A stretch of DNA of 64,000 bases from Anagrus nilaparvatae (GCA_022575985.1 JAKSXM010000132.1:2666001-2730000); one strand, 5' to 3'; counted from the stretch's first letter, positions 25,066-38,020 are shown. Notes: generated by a model not told the origin, from the sequence alone. A program made the numbers and translations.

Positions 25066-25403
25066 CGGCCAGACTGTTTTGCTTGAAAATTCAAGCAAAT
25101 GCTTGGAATTTCAAGCAATCAATTAAATTAGATAAGAAAAACTGTAGGAAAGCTTAAATTTTTTTCCCCTCCCTTTTTTTAAAGAGTTATTTAAGAGAAA
25201 AAAATTTGGATTACCTGTTGTTTTACCTAATTGCCTATTTCTTTTATTTTTTAGTTATATAAATTTCTGGTTTGTTACTGCTTTTATGTTATCGAGAGGG
25301 AATGGGGGGTAGGTAAATTAAGATGAAACAAATTATTAAAATAAATTAGAAAAAAACTAGATTTTCCAAGCTGCTTGAATTTTCAAGCAAAGCAGCCTGG
25401 CCG
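25066..25403. mobile_element. MITE with CGGCCAG ends
   Basis: Inverted ends of about 33 bp: CGGCCAGACTGTTTTGC on the left, CGGCCAGGCTGCTTTGC on the right (reverse strand), each followed by the palindrome TTGAAAATTCAA. The 338-bp element has no coding sequence. A convincing target duplication was not seen. Confidence 0.7.
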
Positions 25404-26375
25404 AGTGGATTATTTTATAAGTCCCTAAATCAAAATTATTCAAAGTCCCATTCAACCTTCTCTACTCAGCCGTGATCATTTGACATTTGTACTTCCGAAG
25501 AGAAACACTACAATTACCCAAAATTAAGTTTCACATGCATTTTGTTAAAAAATGCCCATTTAAAATATTAAATAAATTATAATTTAAATGTATACAATTT
25601 TAGAATAAATTTTATCTCAATATTATTTATATTTAACCACAGAAATTTCATTTTGAATTTTAAATAAATGACTGGTACATTTTCGTTTATTTATATTTAC
25701 ATATTTATATTTAAATATATATCAATTAAATGCATAAATTTCGAAATGTATCTATTTAATTAATTTGTTTTTTCATTTACTAAAATAAATATTTTGACAT
25801 GTTTAGAACTTTCTTTTTTAACGGTTTATTAGAACTTTTGTCTAAAAATTCAAAATATTTATATTAAAATTTAAGCAACTTAATATTTCAGTATAGTAAA
25901 AAATATTTATTCTATTAACATTTATTCTTTATTAACATCATTCAATAAAATGCAAAAAATGTTAGTGTATCAAATCTATTTTATTATTTTAAATTACATG
26001 CATTGTACGTTACAGTACGAAAAAAAGAAAGAAAAATTAAAGATATTTTTCTTTTTCTTAATTAAACTAAACCTATACAGATATATATATACAAGTCTTT
26101 TAAAGAAAAAGTAATTGCACTTTATCTTAGAATTTACTCAACCAAATAACAAAACAAATTTGAAATAAAAAAAAAAATAATACTATCGAACAATGCTCTA
26201 CATATACTTTTACAGATATTTAGGTATCTATAATATAACAATAAAATAGTATTGGATATTGTATAGCCCTTTTTCCGTTAAAGTTAAGCAAATATACGAT
26301 AAAATTAAAAATAAAACGAGTAAATTTTTAAAAATTTTAGTCTATTTATATATGTTGATATATATTATATATATA
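25404..26375. other. AT-rich DNA without recognisable genes
   Basis: No gene, RNA or element could be supported in this stretch; only AT-rich sequence and short AT repeats are seen. Confidence 0.6.
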
Positions 26376-26730
26376 CTGGCAAACGTTGGAGGGGGGGGGG
26401 CTCAGCTCCCCCCAGTTCGCATTGATTTCTATTTCTGTTGCTTAAAAAAATCATGATTCACTGCAAATTTATAATTATGCAAACACATTCAGAGTTTTCA
26501 GGGGAGCCAAGTTCTGTACCCAGTGAGGTCTCCAGTAAATTTATAATTATTAATTACAGAGACATATTAAAAAGCTTATAACCGGTTTGAGTAAACACAT
26601 TTAAATTATTTTAAGTCTCATTTGACCCCCCCCCCCCCGTCAAATCAGACAAATTTGACCCCCTCTTAAACCGGACTAATTTTACCCCCCCCCCCCTCTT
26701 AATTTTCAAGTTCTGGAGTACCCACCCCTA
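26376..26730. repeat. G/C-run repeat resembling 58255-58380
   Basis: G-runs and C-runs (11 G near 26391, 13 C near 26626, 10 C near 26686) are set in AT-rich DNA. The part 26618-26735 aligns by eye with 58258-58375: both have TTTGACCCCC, a second CC-rich line about 30 bp later and a terminal CCCTATAAACA. It is a dispersed repeat of unknown class; such C-rich lines are common in decayed insect MITEs. Confidence 0.5.
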
Positions 26731-26863
26731 TAAACAGGCTATGACTGATCCTGAAGATAATTCATTTCTTATGGAGTCGACGTGTGTCTCCTGCACGAAC
26801 AGAATCTAGCACTTTTAGTGTTAGTATTTTGTGTACCTATTTAAGACCTGCTGTGCGCACATT

Positions 26864-27175
26864 CGGTACGTTCATAGCTTTTAACCTATAACACGTGTAA
26901 ATCCAGTTCGCGACCAATCAGAGAGCGTATTTCAGTACGCGTACCGAATGATTTACGTTCCCTGATTGGCCGAGAACTCGATCTATACCTCTTATTCGGT
27001 ACGTTCATAGCTTTTAACCAATAAGAGGTATAGATCGAGTTCTCGGCCCATCAGGGAACGTAAATCATTCGGTACGCGTACTGAAATTTAGTACGCGTAC
27101 CGAATGATATACGCTCTCTGATTGGTCGCGAACTGGATTTACACGTGTTATTGGTTAAAAGCTATGAACGTACCG
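26864..27175. mobile_element. Compound four-arm foldback element
   Basis: The 312-bp unit starts with CGGTACGTTCATAGCTTTT and ends with its reverse complement. It consists of four homologous arms of about 85 bp in the order U1, inverted U2, U2, inverted U1. U1 and U2 share the CGGTACGTTCATAG start and the TCATTCGGTACGCGTACT end but differ between. The palindrome GTACGCGTAC occurs three times (26935, 27072, 27091). Outer arms carry the E-box CACGTG (26892-26897, 27142-27147) and CCAATCAG motifs (26914 and, inverted, 26962 and 27118). No coding sequence. It looks like one MITE inserted into another of the same family, or a foldback that evolved by doubling. Confidence 0.8.
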
Positions 27176-27389
27176 ATATAAGGTACATCATCTGTCAAGG
27201 CCTTTAGTACTGTAGAGATTTCAAGACCTATTATCAAATATGTTATTCGGATAGTAAAAAATAGTAAAAATTGAATATCTCGAAAAGTACGATAGCTGAG
27301 TCGCAAAATTATGTCACCCGCAGACTTTTTTTCTTTATTTTGACACCAGTTTTATATAATTTCGTTCATTGGTTCAACCCTGATGATGA

Positions 27390-27419
27390 AACACACACAC
27401 ACACACACGCACACACACA
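27390..27419. repeat. CA microsatellite
   Basis: About 14 AC units with one CG interruption. A simple repeat with no associated gene. Confidence 0.9.
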
Positions 27420-28149
27420 GCCATACAAATAAATTTTCAAATATAGTAGTAAGATACATATACTAATATGTTTATATTTAATGACACTTAAAATTATGGC
27501 ATATGTCTAAAATGTCTAAGAAAACTTTTGGAAAATGCTTCCACAGGAGACTATGAAATTGCTTTCTAATTCTATTTAAACGTTTGGTGGTATGCGATAA
27601 GGAAAGTACTTTACGTATATATATATACACACACTCAATTCAACTATATTAAGCTATTAATTTTGAGTTTTACGATTTAATCAAATATGTGTATTTAATG
27701 AAATGTATTGGAAGATTAATTATTTTGAAAATTGATTTCAATAAAATTCATTATTTCTTATTGATTTTTTAATAAAATTTTTTGTTAGTCTATGTAACAT
27801 TTTTACAAATTACGTTTATTATATATATATATTTTTTTTAATTAAATTTGTTAATAATTTTATAAATAATTGATTATTTGTAAAAAATATGCTGGAGATT
27901 ATTTCGCTAGCTATTTTTGGAAATTTGAAAATTTTATTCTATCATTTTATTTTTAAGACCTTTATTTTACAATTTTGCATTGTCGCTTTCAGAATGATTA
28001 CTTTACTCTGAAAATGTAATAAATGTAATTAAAATGTTTAGGGTATCTAAATATCCGGAGTAATATTTACGTTTTATTGCTTTTCATAGATAGTGCGTAT
28101 AAATCATTTAAAAATGACCCACCTCAATGTCACCACCATTTCTCTACTT

Positions 28150-29603
28150 AACATGCTGTAACATAAAAGTTACGTTAGACCTATTATTGATTATTCAGCA
28201 TTTATTTACTACCCCTCTAGAAAGGATTCTAGCCTAAAACTTGAAAGAATCCAAAATATTCTTCTTGATGAATCAAAGCTATGCAAAATAGAATATAGAG
28301 TTAAATTTTTTTGTGATAAATTCTTCCTGAAATCGCTAGTCTGGAAAGACACCCTAATAGCTGAAAAGATTAATGCAATTTACCCTTATGCAATTAGTGA
28401 TCACAGAAAAACTGAAAATATTCTTTGGTAATACATAAGGAAAGTTAAGTGCTATGAAAAATATATAACAAGAGGCAACTATAATGAGAATTATGCATAT
28501 GATATTAATAACAACATGGAAAAGATCATCATTACTGACTTTGATGAAAAAATACAGCAATCAGATAACCCTAGTAAACTCTTTGACAAATATATCCAAA
28601 AGTGACTGTATAAATATATATACACTGACGGAAGTAAAAAACCTCTCGCTAAATCCCTTAGATGCTCGAGCTTTTGCCCTTGATATTTCGAGTTCCACCA
28701 GTCTCAACCAAGCAGCAACCATTTTTACTGCCGAAAGTGTCGCCATATCTATGGCTCTAGATATTGCTCTTAAAAACTCCACACATAATATTAATATATT
28801 TACTGACTCACTAAATTGTTGCTTAAGCATAAGAAATCCCTCCATCAAATCTTCATCTAGCCATTATTATGTCAACGAAATAATTAATTCCAGAATAATA
28901 GCAGCCAAACTTTAAAAATCTTATGGATTCCTGGACACAGCAACATTTCTGGTAACGATAAAGCTGACGAACTAGCTAAGATTGCATCAACCCTTCCTCC
29001 CATCAACACTTTAATACCATATACCGATTTCGTATCTTTATTTAAACAGCAATATAAAGAAGAAAATAATCAATACGTTGTCCAAGAAGGCCAAAAAACA
29101 GGCATAAAGTACTTCAGACACTTCTTTAATTGTTCTCCCAAGCCCTGGTTCCATAAATCAAAACTCTCTAGAAGAGCAATAGTCTCTATGGACATTATAG
29201 TCTTAACTATTCACTTCACAAAATCAATGTAGTTAATACTCCTTATTGTGATTGTGAGTTTAACTCATTACAAGATCTTAATCATATAGTTTGGCAATGT
29301 CCTCATTACAATGAAAACCGAAACAAGTTAATTAGAAATCTCAAAAAACTTAAACTGTTCCTCCCCTTAGATATAGACAACCTTTTAAAAAACCCAAACT
29401 CAACAGCAGCTTTCTAGAAGAAAATAATATAGATATTTAAAAGGTGAAATATTAAAATTTAATGAAAATTAATGTATTTTTGTACTAATTCCAAAAAATG
29501 TAAATTTATTTTATTCTGTTCAAATACTTTTTTAATTTAATCTGTTAGCTTAATAACTTCTATATAATGTAAGTTCTAAAAGCTTAAATAAAAAAAAAAA
29601 AAA
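28150..29603 (+). pseudogene. I/Jockey-type LINE, 5'-truncated, with RNase H
   Basis: 3' part of a non-LTR retrotransposon. It begins with reverse transcriptase thumb sequence (YVRPIIDYSAFIYYPS, LKLERIQNI), followed after a small gap by KFFLKSLVWKD. An RNase H domain follows with its acidic residues in YTDGSK (28621), TAESVAI, FTDSL and WIPGHSNISGNDKADELAK (28931-28990). After another frame change comes a Cys-rich end, CDCEFNSLQDLNHIVWQC, matching the terminal zinc knuckle. The 3' untranslated part ends with AATAAA-like sequence and a poly(A) tract at 29591-29603. The longest open frame, 28484-28915, covers only part. Several frame changes show it is dead. RNase H plus this tail fits the I group or a relative; Jockey proper normally lacks RNase H. 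Confidence 0.85.
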
Positions 29604-32411
29604 TAAAAACATATTATTTTATATAATTTTTTTTCGAATACGACTATAATGTACCCATATTATACTAGAAACTGATTATGCTTAAAATTATGAATCATAG
29701 TGCTTACAACGAGTCTCGCAATATTTTCGCGATTACATCCTGACGAGTAAAAACATAATTTACCGTCAAAGTTAAATTAAAAGTAAATAATAAAACCGTC
29801 TGTATAGAATTTCCATATATATTTTGAATGAAATATAGAAACATAAAGTAATTATTTACATGTGTATATAAAATGTAGCCAAGCAAATTCCTGTATAAAA
29901 ATGTCCCAAAACTGTAAGAGAAAGTATAAGAGCATATTGATAGAAAATGATATTCTCTATAATAGAGAGAAACTTGAAAATAGAAAGAGAGTATACATAA
30001 GGAATAAAGATAAATAAAGATAGAAATAGAGAACTTGTAATTTCCTTTAGGGAGGCGTGAGGAGTTTGCAAAATTTACCAAGTTCCTCTATATTTAAGTC
30101 CATTCAGAAACATAGTAAAACTAAACTAAATAATATTGATGAGAAACGGAAATTGAAAACCGTTATAGTTTTCATATATGTCGTTATGAAAACCTTTAAA
30201 AAGTTTTATATATATTTATTTAAATTTAAAAATATTTTTATTTATTTATCAATAAATATTTAAATATAACTTTAGATTAATTTTATGGATTATAGATTTA
30301 ACATCAATAAAATCAGGGTATTAAAATTTTGAAATATAACCAAGATACTTTTAGAATTTTAGATTATTTAAGATTTATAAGTTTATTGAAGGTTTCAACG
30401 AAATACTAAAAAAAATAATAATTTTGGAGATTTTGCTACATTTGGGCTACGAAATTACACCATGCTATTAAGGATGGTTTTATTATGTCAAAAAAACAAT
30501 TCAGGTATTCCATGTCCATATCATTGGGCCTTCTGGGCCTTACAGCTAATACGATAAGGGTTATTTGTTTATTTTTTAGATAATTTAGTCACTTTGTAGT
30601 TTTTCATTTGTTTGTGTTAAATACAATTTTTAGCACTCAATCTCTCGCCGTTACAAAGCCAATAACCGAATACTCTCTAAATAATCAATTTTCAAATTAC
30701 GGCAAAGATTATAGATTCTGATAAAAATAAATTTTACAGGTTATGGGTCTCAAAACTTTTGTACAAACATTAAGTTTTCAACTTTTTTTTTGTCTTACAT
30801 AATTATAGTAATTTAATGTCAGAGTCCTAATTTAAGGGTTTTTATAGGAAATCAATTTTTTTATTTATTATGAGTAAGGAACTTTTTGAAAATTGAAGCT
30901 TGTTGAAGAACGCATTTTTATCAAAAATTGTACTTGTAAAAAAATTGTAAAAAAATTAATCACCAAAATTAAAATTTTATTTTTATAAAAACATACGTCC
31001 GCTAAAAAAAAATCAAACATTAGTATAGTAAATCACGTAATCTAAAAAAAAAAAAAATCAGAAAATGAACAACATCAGTACTCTACAATAAAAGTTTGAC
31101 CTTAGTTAAATTAATGCTTCTAAAAAAAAATACTATTTAATTATATTGTATTCTATCTTTTTATTCAACATCATTCTGGTACTTCTTAATTACGTAAAAT
31201 TGAGTTAAATACTGTTCGTACAGATAAAATGAAGTTTATTTTTCTAAAAAAAAAACAATGAATTTATTTTATTTTTTAACCAGAATATAAATTATAGATT
31301 TAAACTTTGACAAAAAATAGTATGTAAATCATGTATAAAAGAGACAGTAGATTTTTTTATACCCTAAATGTTGAAAAATGAGAAGCTTAAAAAAATTTTT
31401 CTAGAGTGTAAAAGTTATGATAAATTTTAAAATTTATTGATTAATTAAACTTTGTTTTTAAAAAGTTTAAAATTATCAAATAAAATTTTATCTTAAATAG
31501 CCGAAAATTTATAGGGCGCAAGAACTTATTCTGTACGCGCAAGCTCATTGATGAAAATTTTCACGTGCTTAGAAAGAGAGAAAACAAAATATAGGATGGA
31601 AATATGTGTACCTGAATAAACGAAAATTTTATAAGATAATTCAGTGTCGTGCGAATAGTCGCCGTATTCGGCGGGCATAGATTTTTTGAAACAAAATTTT
31701 TAACGATATTTTGTTATTTTTTTTATTTTAAATAAATTAAGTATTAGTGGAATTTAAGTAATTTTTTTTTAATTTTGTTTTTTTTTTTATTAAAAAAAAT
31801 GTAAATTTTAATATTTTTGGTTTTTAATTTTATTTTATGTAAGATAATTTAAGATTTTAACCTAAAATAAGAGCTTTAAAATATTGGTAAACAGTTTGAA
31901 CCCTTTTTTAATTAAAATTTGAAATATTGGACGTTTTATTTGATAAAAATATTTCGTCAATATTTTATAAGGTGTCTCTATTTTTATCAAAATAATGAAA
32001 TAAATAAAATTTTCATCGAAAATTAATTAACTATAAATAAAAATGTTATTTTTGTTTTAATAAAAATATATTTTATTATTTAATTATAAATAAAGAAAAA
32101 AATAAAAGTATTAAATAATAATGTTTTTTTTTTATCAAAAGAAAATAATATGAAAAGAATTTATCGAATGTGAAACTGAAAATAAAAGGAAAACTACTTG
32201 TGTCAAAAACGCGATTATCCAGTGAAACGAGCTGTAAAATTTACTAGCGTACTTAACGTTAGACTTGAAAAAAAATAAAAATATTTTTAAAAAAGTGTTT
32301 TTTTTATTTTTACATATATTTTAAAAAAAATTGTGTTATCAAAAAAAAGAGTGATAATTAACAACACTTAAAAAAAACTCATTAAAAGAAAGTGACTTAT
32401 TTAAAATCAAG
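29604..32411. other. AT-rich DNA, possible upstream region of the exon at 32412
   Basis: No coding region was recognised. Two GC-richer islets occur: 31515-31580, and 31636-31680 with TCAGTGTCGTGCG, which resembles the TCAGT initiator of arthropod promoters. 32160-32260 is another islet that could be 5' untranslated sequence. All promoter assignments here are guesses based on composition and one short motif. Confidence 0.3.
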
Positions 32412-32582
32412 ATGGAAACGTCATCAAATTTTAATTTAAGCGGAACTCGTGCCAGAACTGCAGTTATCACGACAACTGGTGGTTCAGGTATAGGAAATAC
32501 AGATAGACGAGTCGTTTTCTTGGCAAGCCAACCGACACACGAAACACGAACTTGGCCACATAATTGGACTCCATGTACAACG
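32412..32582 (+). CDS. Candidate first coding exon, unknown protein
   Basis: The frame opens with ATG in the context AAAATCAAGATGG, favourable for insects. It encodes about 57 residues beginning METSSNFNLSGTRARTAV, rich in Thr, Ser, Arg and Gly, without a signal peptide or membrane segment. Base composition is close to 45 % GC, double that of the flanks, and codon use is varied, unlike the Lys/Phe/Asn-biased chance frames elsewhere. Just after the codons for WTPCTT the sequence becomes T-rich, and GTTGGT or GTTTAT could serve as splice donor, so the listed end is approximate and the stop at 32606 is probably intronic. No downstream exon was found. I do not recognise the protein; it could also be a transposon remnant. 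Confidence 0.45.
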
Positions 32583-35500
32583 GTTGGTTTATTTTTTTTT
32601 ATATAAAACGTTAATTAGTCTTATTTAATGACAATGAATTTTAATTAATTAAAATAAAATTTATATTGTTTTTTTTTTTAATTTATTTATTACATGCAAA
32701 AAATTTGCATAAAAAATAAAAAACCACATTTTTTTCAGTCCCATTTTGCAACAGGTATCAAAGTATTTTTTAAATCTAAGTTTAATTAAATAATTCAAAG
32801 AGTTATCAATTTTATGAATATTTTTATAAACTAATAAATAATATTTTATCGATAAAGTTTAATTATCAAAGGCCAATAAACATATTATAAATGCTTAATT
32901 ACATAATTATTCATTCACAAAGTGAGATATTATTTTATTGACCATATACAGAATAATAAGAGTGTGTATGTGGAATATTATTTTGAAAATAAATTATTAA
33001 TTAACGCAATAAAATAAATTGATTATTTTATAGGGCTTTTAGGTTTTATAAAATTAGAGATTTTTTTTTTCATGATTTGAAAAAAATTAAATTAAAATTT
33101 TACATAGAAAGTGTATTTTAGAGTTGTAAAAACAAAAATTTTATTAACAAGTAAATGATTATAATTGTTAATAACATAAAAGCAATAGAATTTTTAGGAT
33201 CTCTGGATCTTTTCTGAGCAGATTCTGATTAGAATTTCTGGGACCAGTTTTCTGTAATTTATTTATTTATTAAAATTTTACACAGAGTTACCAATTTTAG
33301 TTAGGTACCTTTGAACGATTTGTGTGGAAATGACAAAATTTCAAAGTTAAAAGTTATTATATAACATTTTTTTAAAACACATTTAAAAAAATTAATTTTT
33401 ATAAAAATATTTTAAATTATGACTGTGTGGCAAATTTAAAAATAATTTTATAGTTACAATAAATTTTTGATCTTGTTGCTTCAGAATGAAAAAAACCCAA
33501 AAAAATTGTTTTGGGTATTAAAAATATATATAAAAACAAAAATGTTGATTTTCTCGCAAATGCGTAGTTCAAAAAAAAAATTTGACTTTTCCATCGGATT
33601 CTATGGGAAATTTCCTATGGGCCCCTTAAAAGAAAATAATTTTGACGCTAAGATACGCGGTTGATATAAAAAATAAGAAAAAAAAAACATCTCTGAAAGC
33701 ACGAAATTGTGTCAAAAATTAAAAAAATTCAAACAGCTGTTGCAGCAAGTGGAAAAATTCTGCTTGCAGCCAGTGGATTTTTTGTTAGTTTACAATTAGA
33801 CAATATTTATTACTGTATCATTTTTAATAACACCTTTGATTACGACAAACACTGAGAAAAAAATAAATAATGACCTAGATAGCATGTAAATTACCATTAG
33901 AATGTAATAAGTTTTGCAATTATTATTATAACTGTAAAAATTCGTGAGACTGTTACTTACTTACATCAGGGGAATTACTAATACAAATATTTGTATTAAA
34001 CAATTAACCTTTACTAAAAATATATTTATAAATCCTGTTTCGAATTTACTTATATATTTATATAAAATATTAACATTCAATTCTCAAAGGATCAAAGTTC
34101 GTGGCCAACATAAAAGAATTATTGCAATTAGGTTGTTTTTAAATAAAATAGAAAATATATAATTTTACTTACTTTTCTTTATTATAAATTGCCCTTTTAC
34201 AATGATTACAAAATATATTTTAAAATGAACAATATCTGAATTTAAGATTAAAAATAAAATTATTCGATAAAAGAGTAAATAAAAATGAAAATTCAGAGAA
34301 ATAAAAAATTAAAGTTTAGATAAAATAAAGTTAAAATTGTCAATAAATGACTGTCATAAGATCTTGATAAATACTTATCTAGAAGTCTGCGAAATTTCTC
34401 TGGATTCTCATATTTATAGGATCCTAAATTAGCTTTAGGAAGGGATCTGAATGTCAAAATGGTCAAACAAGTGAAATTTCGACAATTACTCATTGATCGA
34501 TTGATTATTATTTGTTACTTGTTTTTATTGTATGCAAATTCAGAGGAAACATTAAAGTTAGATTCTTTTGTGGAAACAAAGAATCATATTTTTAGAGAGT
34601 TGATTCCGGATATAATGTGTCATAATATGATTTTTATACATAAGTTATTCTAAAACAAAAGAAAATTCTAAATGCATAACCACGTAACAAGAAATAGAGC
34701 CGAAAATAATAAATTTAATTAAGGATAATTGTTTTTCTATGGCCAAAGGTTAGTTACAATTTGTCTTCATCAATGGTAATAAAACATTTCTTTTTAAGAA
34801 AAACCATTTCTGAATGCTGATATAAATAAATAGGTTACGACGTAGCTCGAAACAAATATAGAATATATCAGATCTAATGTAAATTTAATAAAACTCAGAT
34901 TGGAGACGTCTTTTTTAATATTTAATATTTTAGCGTCGTGTATACGATTTTTATTTATCATCAGGCTAAAAAACGCATTTTTGCTGACCAAGAAATACTT
35001 ATCTTCTGGTCACTGAAGATAAGAAAAAAATTTTTTTACCAAAATAGCAAATTTTTATTTTACTGAAATTGGGAGTGTTTTCTAAAATAAAAATTTAACA
35101 TTATTAATAGGTTTTGCTTGATAAACCATAAATAAATGTAATTTTCAATCTTCAGAGATTAAAAATTTCAAGTTTATAATCTTTATAAATTATTTATAGA
35201 GAGAAAATATCAAAGGCTTATGATATGCGGGATATCAAGTCAATTTTTTTTTGATCTATTAAAAAGCTTTTTTTTTACTTCTAATGAAAAAAAGAAAATC
35301 TATATATTTTTCAATGTCATGCGGGTGTACTTATGCTTCAGTGATGTGAAAAGATATAAAAAGATAGGTTATAATCTGTATGAAAAAATATAATTGATCT
35401 ACTATGTTTTCAAAAATTTGAGCCAAGAATGAATATAATCACAGACTAAAACTGAAAAAAAATACGATAACTGGATATTTAAATGTATGAAGTAATCGTG

Positions 35501-36075
35501 CCTTAAAATGTATTAAAATTATCAAATAAATCAATAAATTAAAATTTTTAAACACCATTTTCAATAAAATAAAGTTTACAAAATTATAAATTAATACTTG
35601 CACAAAGAGATATAAATAAAATTTTGTTTGAACATTTTAAAAAAGAGATTACATGTAAAATTTTCAACTTAATACTAATAAAATATTTATAGTTTACTTT
35701 TACTTGTTTGTATTTATTTTTGAATTTATTTTAGCAAATTCCTTAGCTGCTTACAAAACTTTTTTTTAAAATTTTTACTAAATATTAAATCTAGTAATAG
35801 ATTCAATTTTTTGACTACTGATTATGAAAACAGGATTGAAATACTAATTTTAATATCATTAAGTGAAATTATTTAATATTTTTAACATGAACAAGTTTAT
35901 GGAGAACGTTATGTGACTAAGGCTTAGCACAGAAAGGGGGAATGAGGTTCATTTGTAGGGGAAAAGTCAAATGGACTAGGAGTAAATTAATTATTGAGTA
36001 GATACACAGTATTAACTATAATCTTTGGAACAGCTATTTCTTTTATTTAATGAACATTTTCCGTGACCGTTGCTT
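32583..36075. other. AT-rich DNA, possible intron
   Basis: If the exon at 32412 is real this would be intron or intergenic DNA. No acceptor followed by an open exon was found. Reading frames at 33467-33664, 33944-34162, 34293-34493 (-) and 34459-34653 have no recognisable motifs and compositions like the background. Confidence 0.4.
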
Positions 36076-36276
36076 GTGCTAAGATAAAAACCAGGTACTT
36101 AAGATAAAAACCAGGTTACGAGGTACTGAGGCAGCCTCGTTCGATACGAGGTGAGGCGAGATCGAGGCGAGATTGAAAATTTTAAAACCTCGTTAAACCA
36201 AGGCGAGGCCGAGATTCGAATTTCTAAAACCTCGTTCTCGCCTCGCCTCGCCTCGCCTCACCTCGCCACGCCTCGC
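36076..36276. repeat. CCTCG repeat hairpin
   Basis: A GC-rich islet with ACGAGGTGAGGCGAG (36145-36160) facing CTCGCCTCGCCTCACCTCG (about 36246-36265), so the block can fold back. CCTCG is tandemly repeated from about 36230 to 36275. Just before it, AAGATAAAAACCAGGT occurs twice (36080-36119). It directly abuts a hAT fragment. It may be a foldback insertion into the hAT copy or a local expansion. Confidence 0.6.
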
Positions 36277-36570
36277 TATAATAGCAGTTTAAACATGCTA
36301 ACTGTTTTTCGAGATTTGAAATTATCCATAAAATCCTTATGTGAAAATAATTCAGAAATGCGTAACTACAGAATATCAGATATTGAATGGGAGGCAATCA
36401 ATATTATAATTTATTGTTTACAAATTTTTAAGCAAGTTTCAGATTTATTGTCAACTGAAAAATATCCAACTCTTCCAATAGCAGTTTTAGCTTTTAATGT
36501 ATTACTTAATAAGGTTGAGAAAATTGTTTTTGATTTGGACGAGAAAATTAACAGCTATAAGTTATGGTGA
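36277..36570 (+). pseudogene. hAT transposase fragment
   Basis: Codes for part of the hAT transposase catalytic region: RYNSSLNMLTVFRDLKLSI resembles the RWNSTYxMLER--xLK-AI segment; EWEAINIIIYCLQIFKQVSDLLS and YPTLPIAVLAFNVLL match the W--L--L---L--F---T--LS----PT---- segment. The usual Trp of RWNS is Tyr here. The fragment ends at a stop at 36570, and no N-terminal BED finger or C-terminal dimerisation domain is near. The longer frame from 36151 starts inside the CCTCG repeat and that part is not protein-like. A dead fragment of about 98 codons. Confidence 0.75.
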
Positions 36571-37763
36571 TTGTTTATAAGCACGTGGAATGATTTCTGA
36601 TTTTAGGGCGTTCTAATTTTAAATATTAAGAATAGAGTGTTCTAATAAATTAAGATTTGCACACTTTAAAATTACTGGTCTAATTATTCCAAAAATTCAA
36701 TAAAAAAATTTTTAAATTTTGTAATGGTTATTTGCCTTAACATACAACCTATAAAAAAAAAATCATATTTTTAGAGAATTGCCTTTTGTATAATAAATAT
36801 TTATTTTTTAATAGTACTAAAAATTTTATTAATTTAACAAAATTTTACAACCATGCAAAAAATAATTAAAAATTTAATCTTTTTATAACAATAAATTTAT
36901 GAGATAAACAAATAAACTTAAGCTTAAAAAATACTTTAGTTAAAAAATATAACTTGATACATAAAAGTAAAAAATAAAAATGTTAAAAAATTTGATGCTA
37001 GTGCTTTTAACGAGCTTGTATGTTAATATTACCTATAAAACGTGTATATAATTTTTCATTCTCAGGTTAACGTAATATCACTTGTCAGGTGTTGAATGTT
37101 TATACAAAGTACTATATGGTGTATGTGGACAGTTTTAGTATAAATATTGATTCAATAAATTTATATCATTAAATTATTTATATTTATTAAATTTTATTTC
37201 TATTTACTTGTTTTTCTTTTATATTTATTCATTTTCTTAAATTTTATTATTTTATGTGTTTGTATTAATCAATGAATAGTTTATTTTAATACTAGTATTA
37301 TTAAAAAACTGTCAATTATTAATTATTTGATAGATTTTTTTTGACTTGCATGAATTTTAAATTAAATAAATATAATGAATATTCTAAAAATAATTATTAA
37401 TGCAAAGACTTTTATTTTCAAGGGATTTAAAATTATTATGAAAATTTTTTTGGAAATAGTTTTTTATAAAAATTCCTATTAATGATATTATAAATGACAT
37501 AGAAATTATAAAGATGAAAAATAAAATACAGCAAACTAATATACTTTTTTGAGTTTCCAGAATGCAGAAGAGTCAGAGAATCTGTGCCTGAAAGTTATAT
37601 CTGTATGCAGGCAATTTAGGCACTAGAAATTTAAAGGTCTGGACCCAGTAAAAAATACCGACTCTAATTAATTTAAAAAACTGGCAGTGCTCTTTTTTGG
37701 AGCACAGTTACCATGCTCTAAGTGGTCCATCACTCGTTAAATTATAAAAACTATAGTTAACTT
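36571..37763. other. AT-rich DNA without recognisable genes
   Basis: Nothing was supported apart from a slightly GC-richer patch at 37555-37735, just upstream of a LINE fragment, which may belong to that element. Confidence 0.5.
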
Positions 37764-38020
37764 AAAATATAAAGACTACAAAAAATTGCTACAGCGCGAT
37801 CATAAAAAGTAAAATAAAAGTTGTACTTGACAAATACAAACAAAAGACAAACAGAACCAAAAGAATAACCCCTATAGCAAAAAATAAAAAAATGGGGCAA
37901 AAAAGTCGCTTATATAATACAATAAGAATATTAAATGAGTTACCTATAGAAATGGGAATTCATATAAATCTAATCAAAAATAAAAAAATAACCAATATTA
38001 CAAGTATTAAACTAAGCTAA
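37764..38020 (+). pseudogene. LINE C-terminal fragment
   Basis: An 85-codon open frame without an early ATG, ending at a TAA at about 38020. It reads RTKRITPIAKNKKMGQKS and then RLYNTIRILNELPIEM, matching the C-terminal tail of CR1/Jockey-type non-LTR reverse transcriptases (positively charged stretch, GQKS-xYxxxxxxNxLP). No catalytic domain is left. The assignment rests on a short pattern and could be wrong at clade level. Confidence 0.5.

Noticed and set aside
27390..27419. CRISPR-like or other repeat array
   Set aside because: It is a plain CA microsatellite without spacers, and the genome is eukaryotic.
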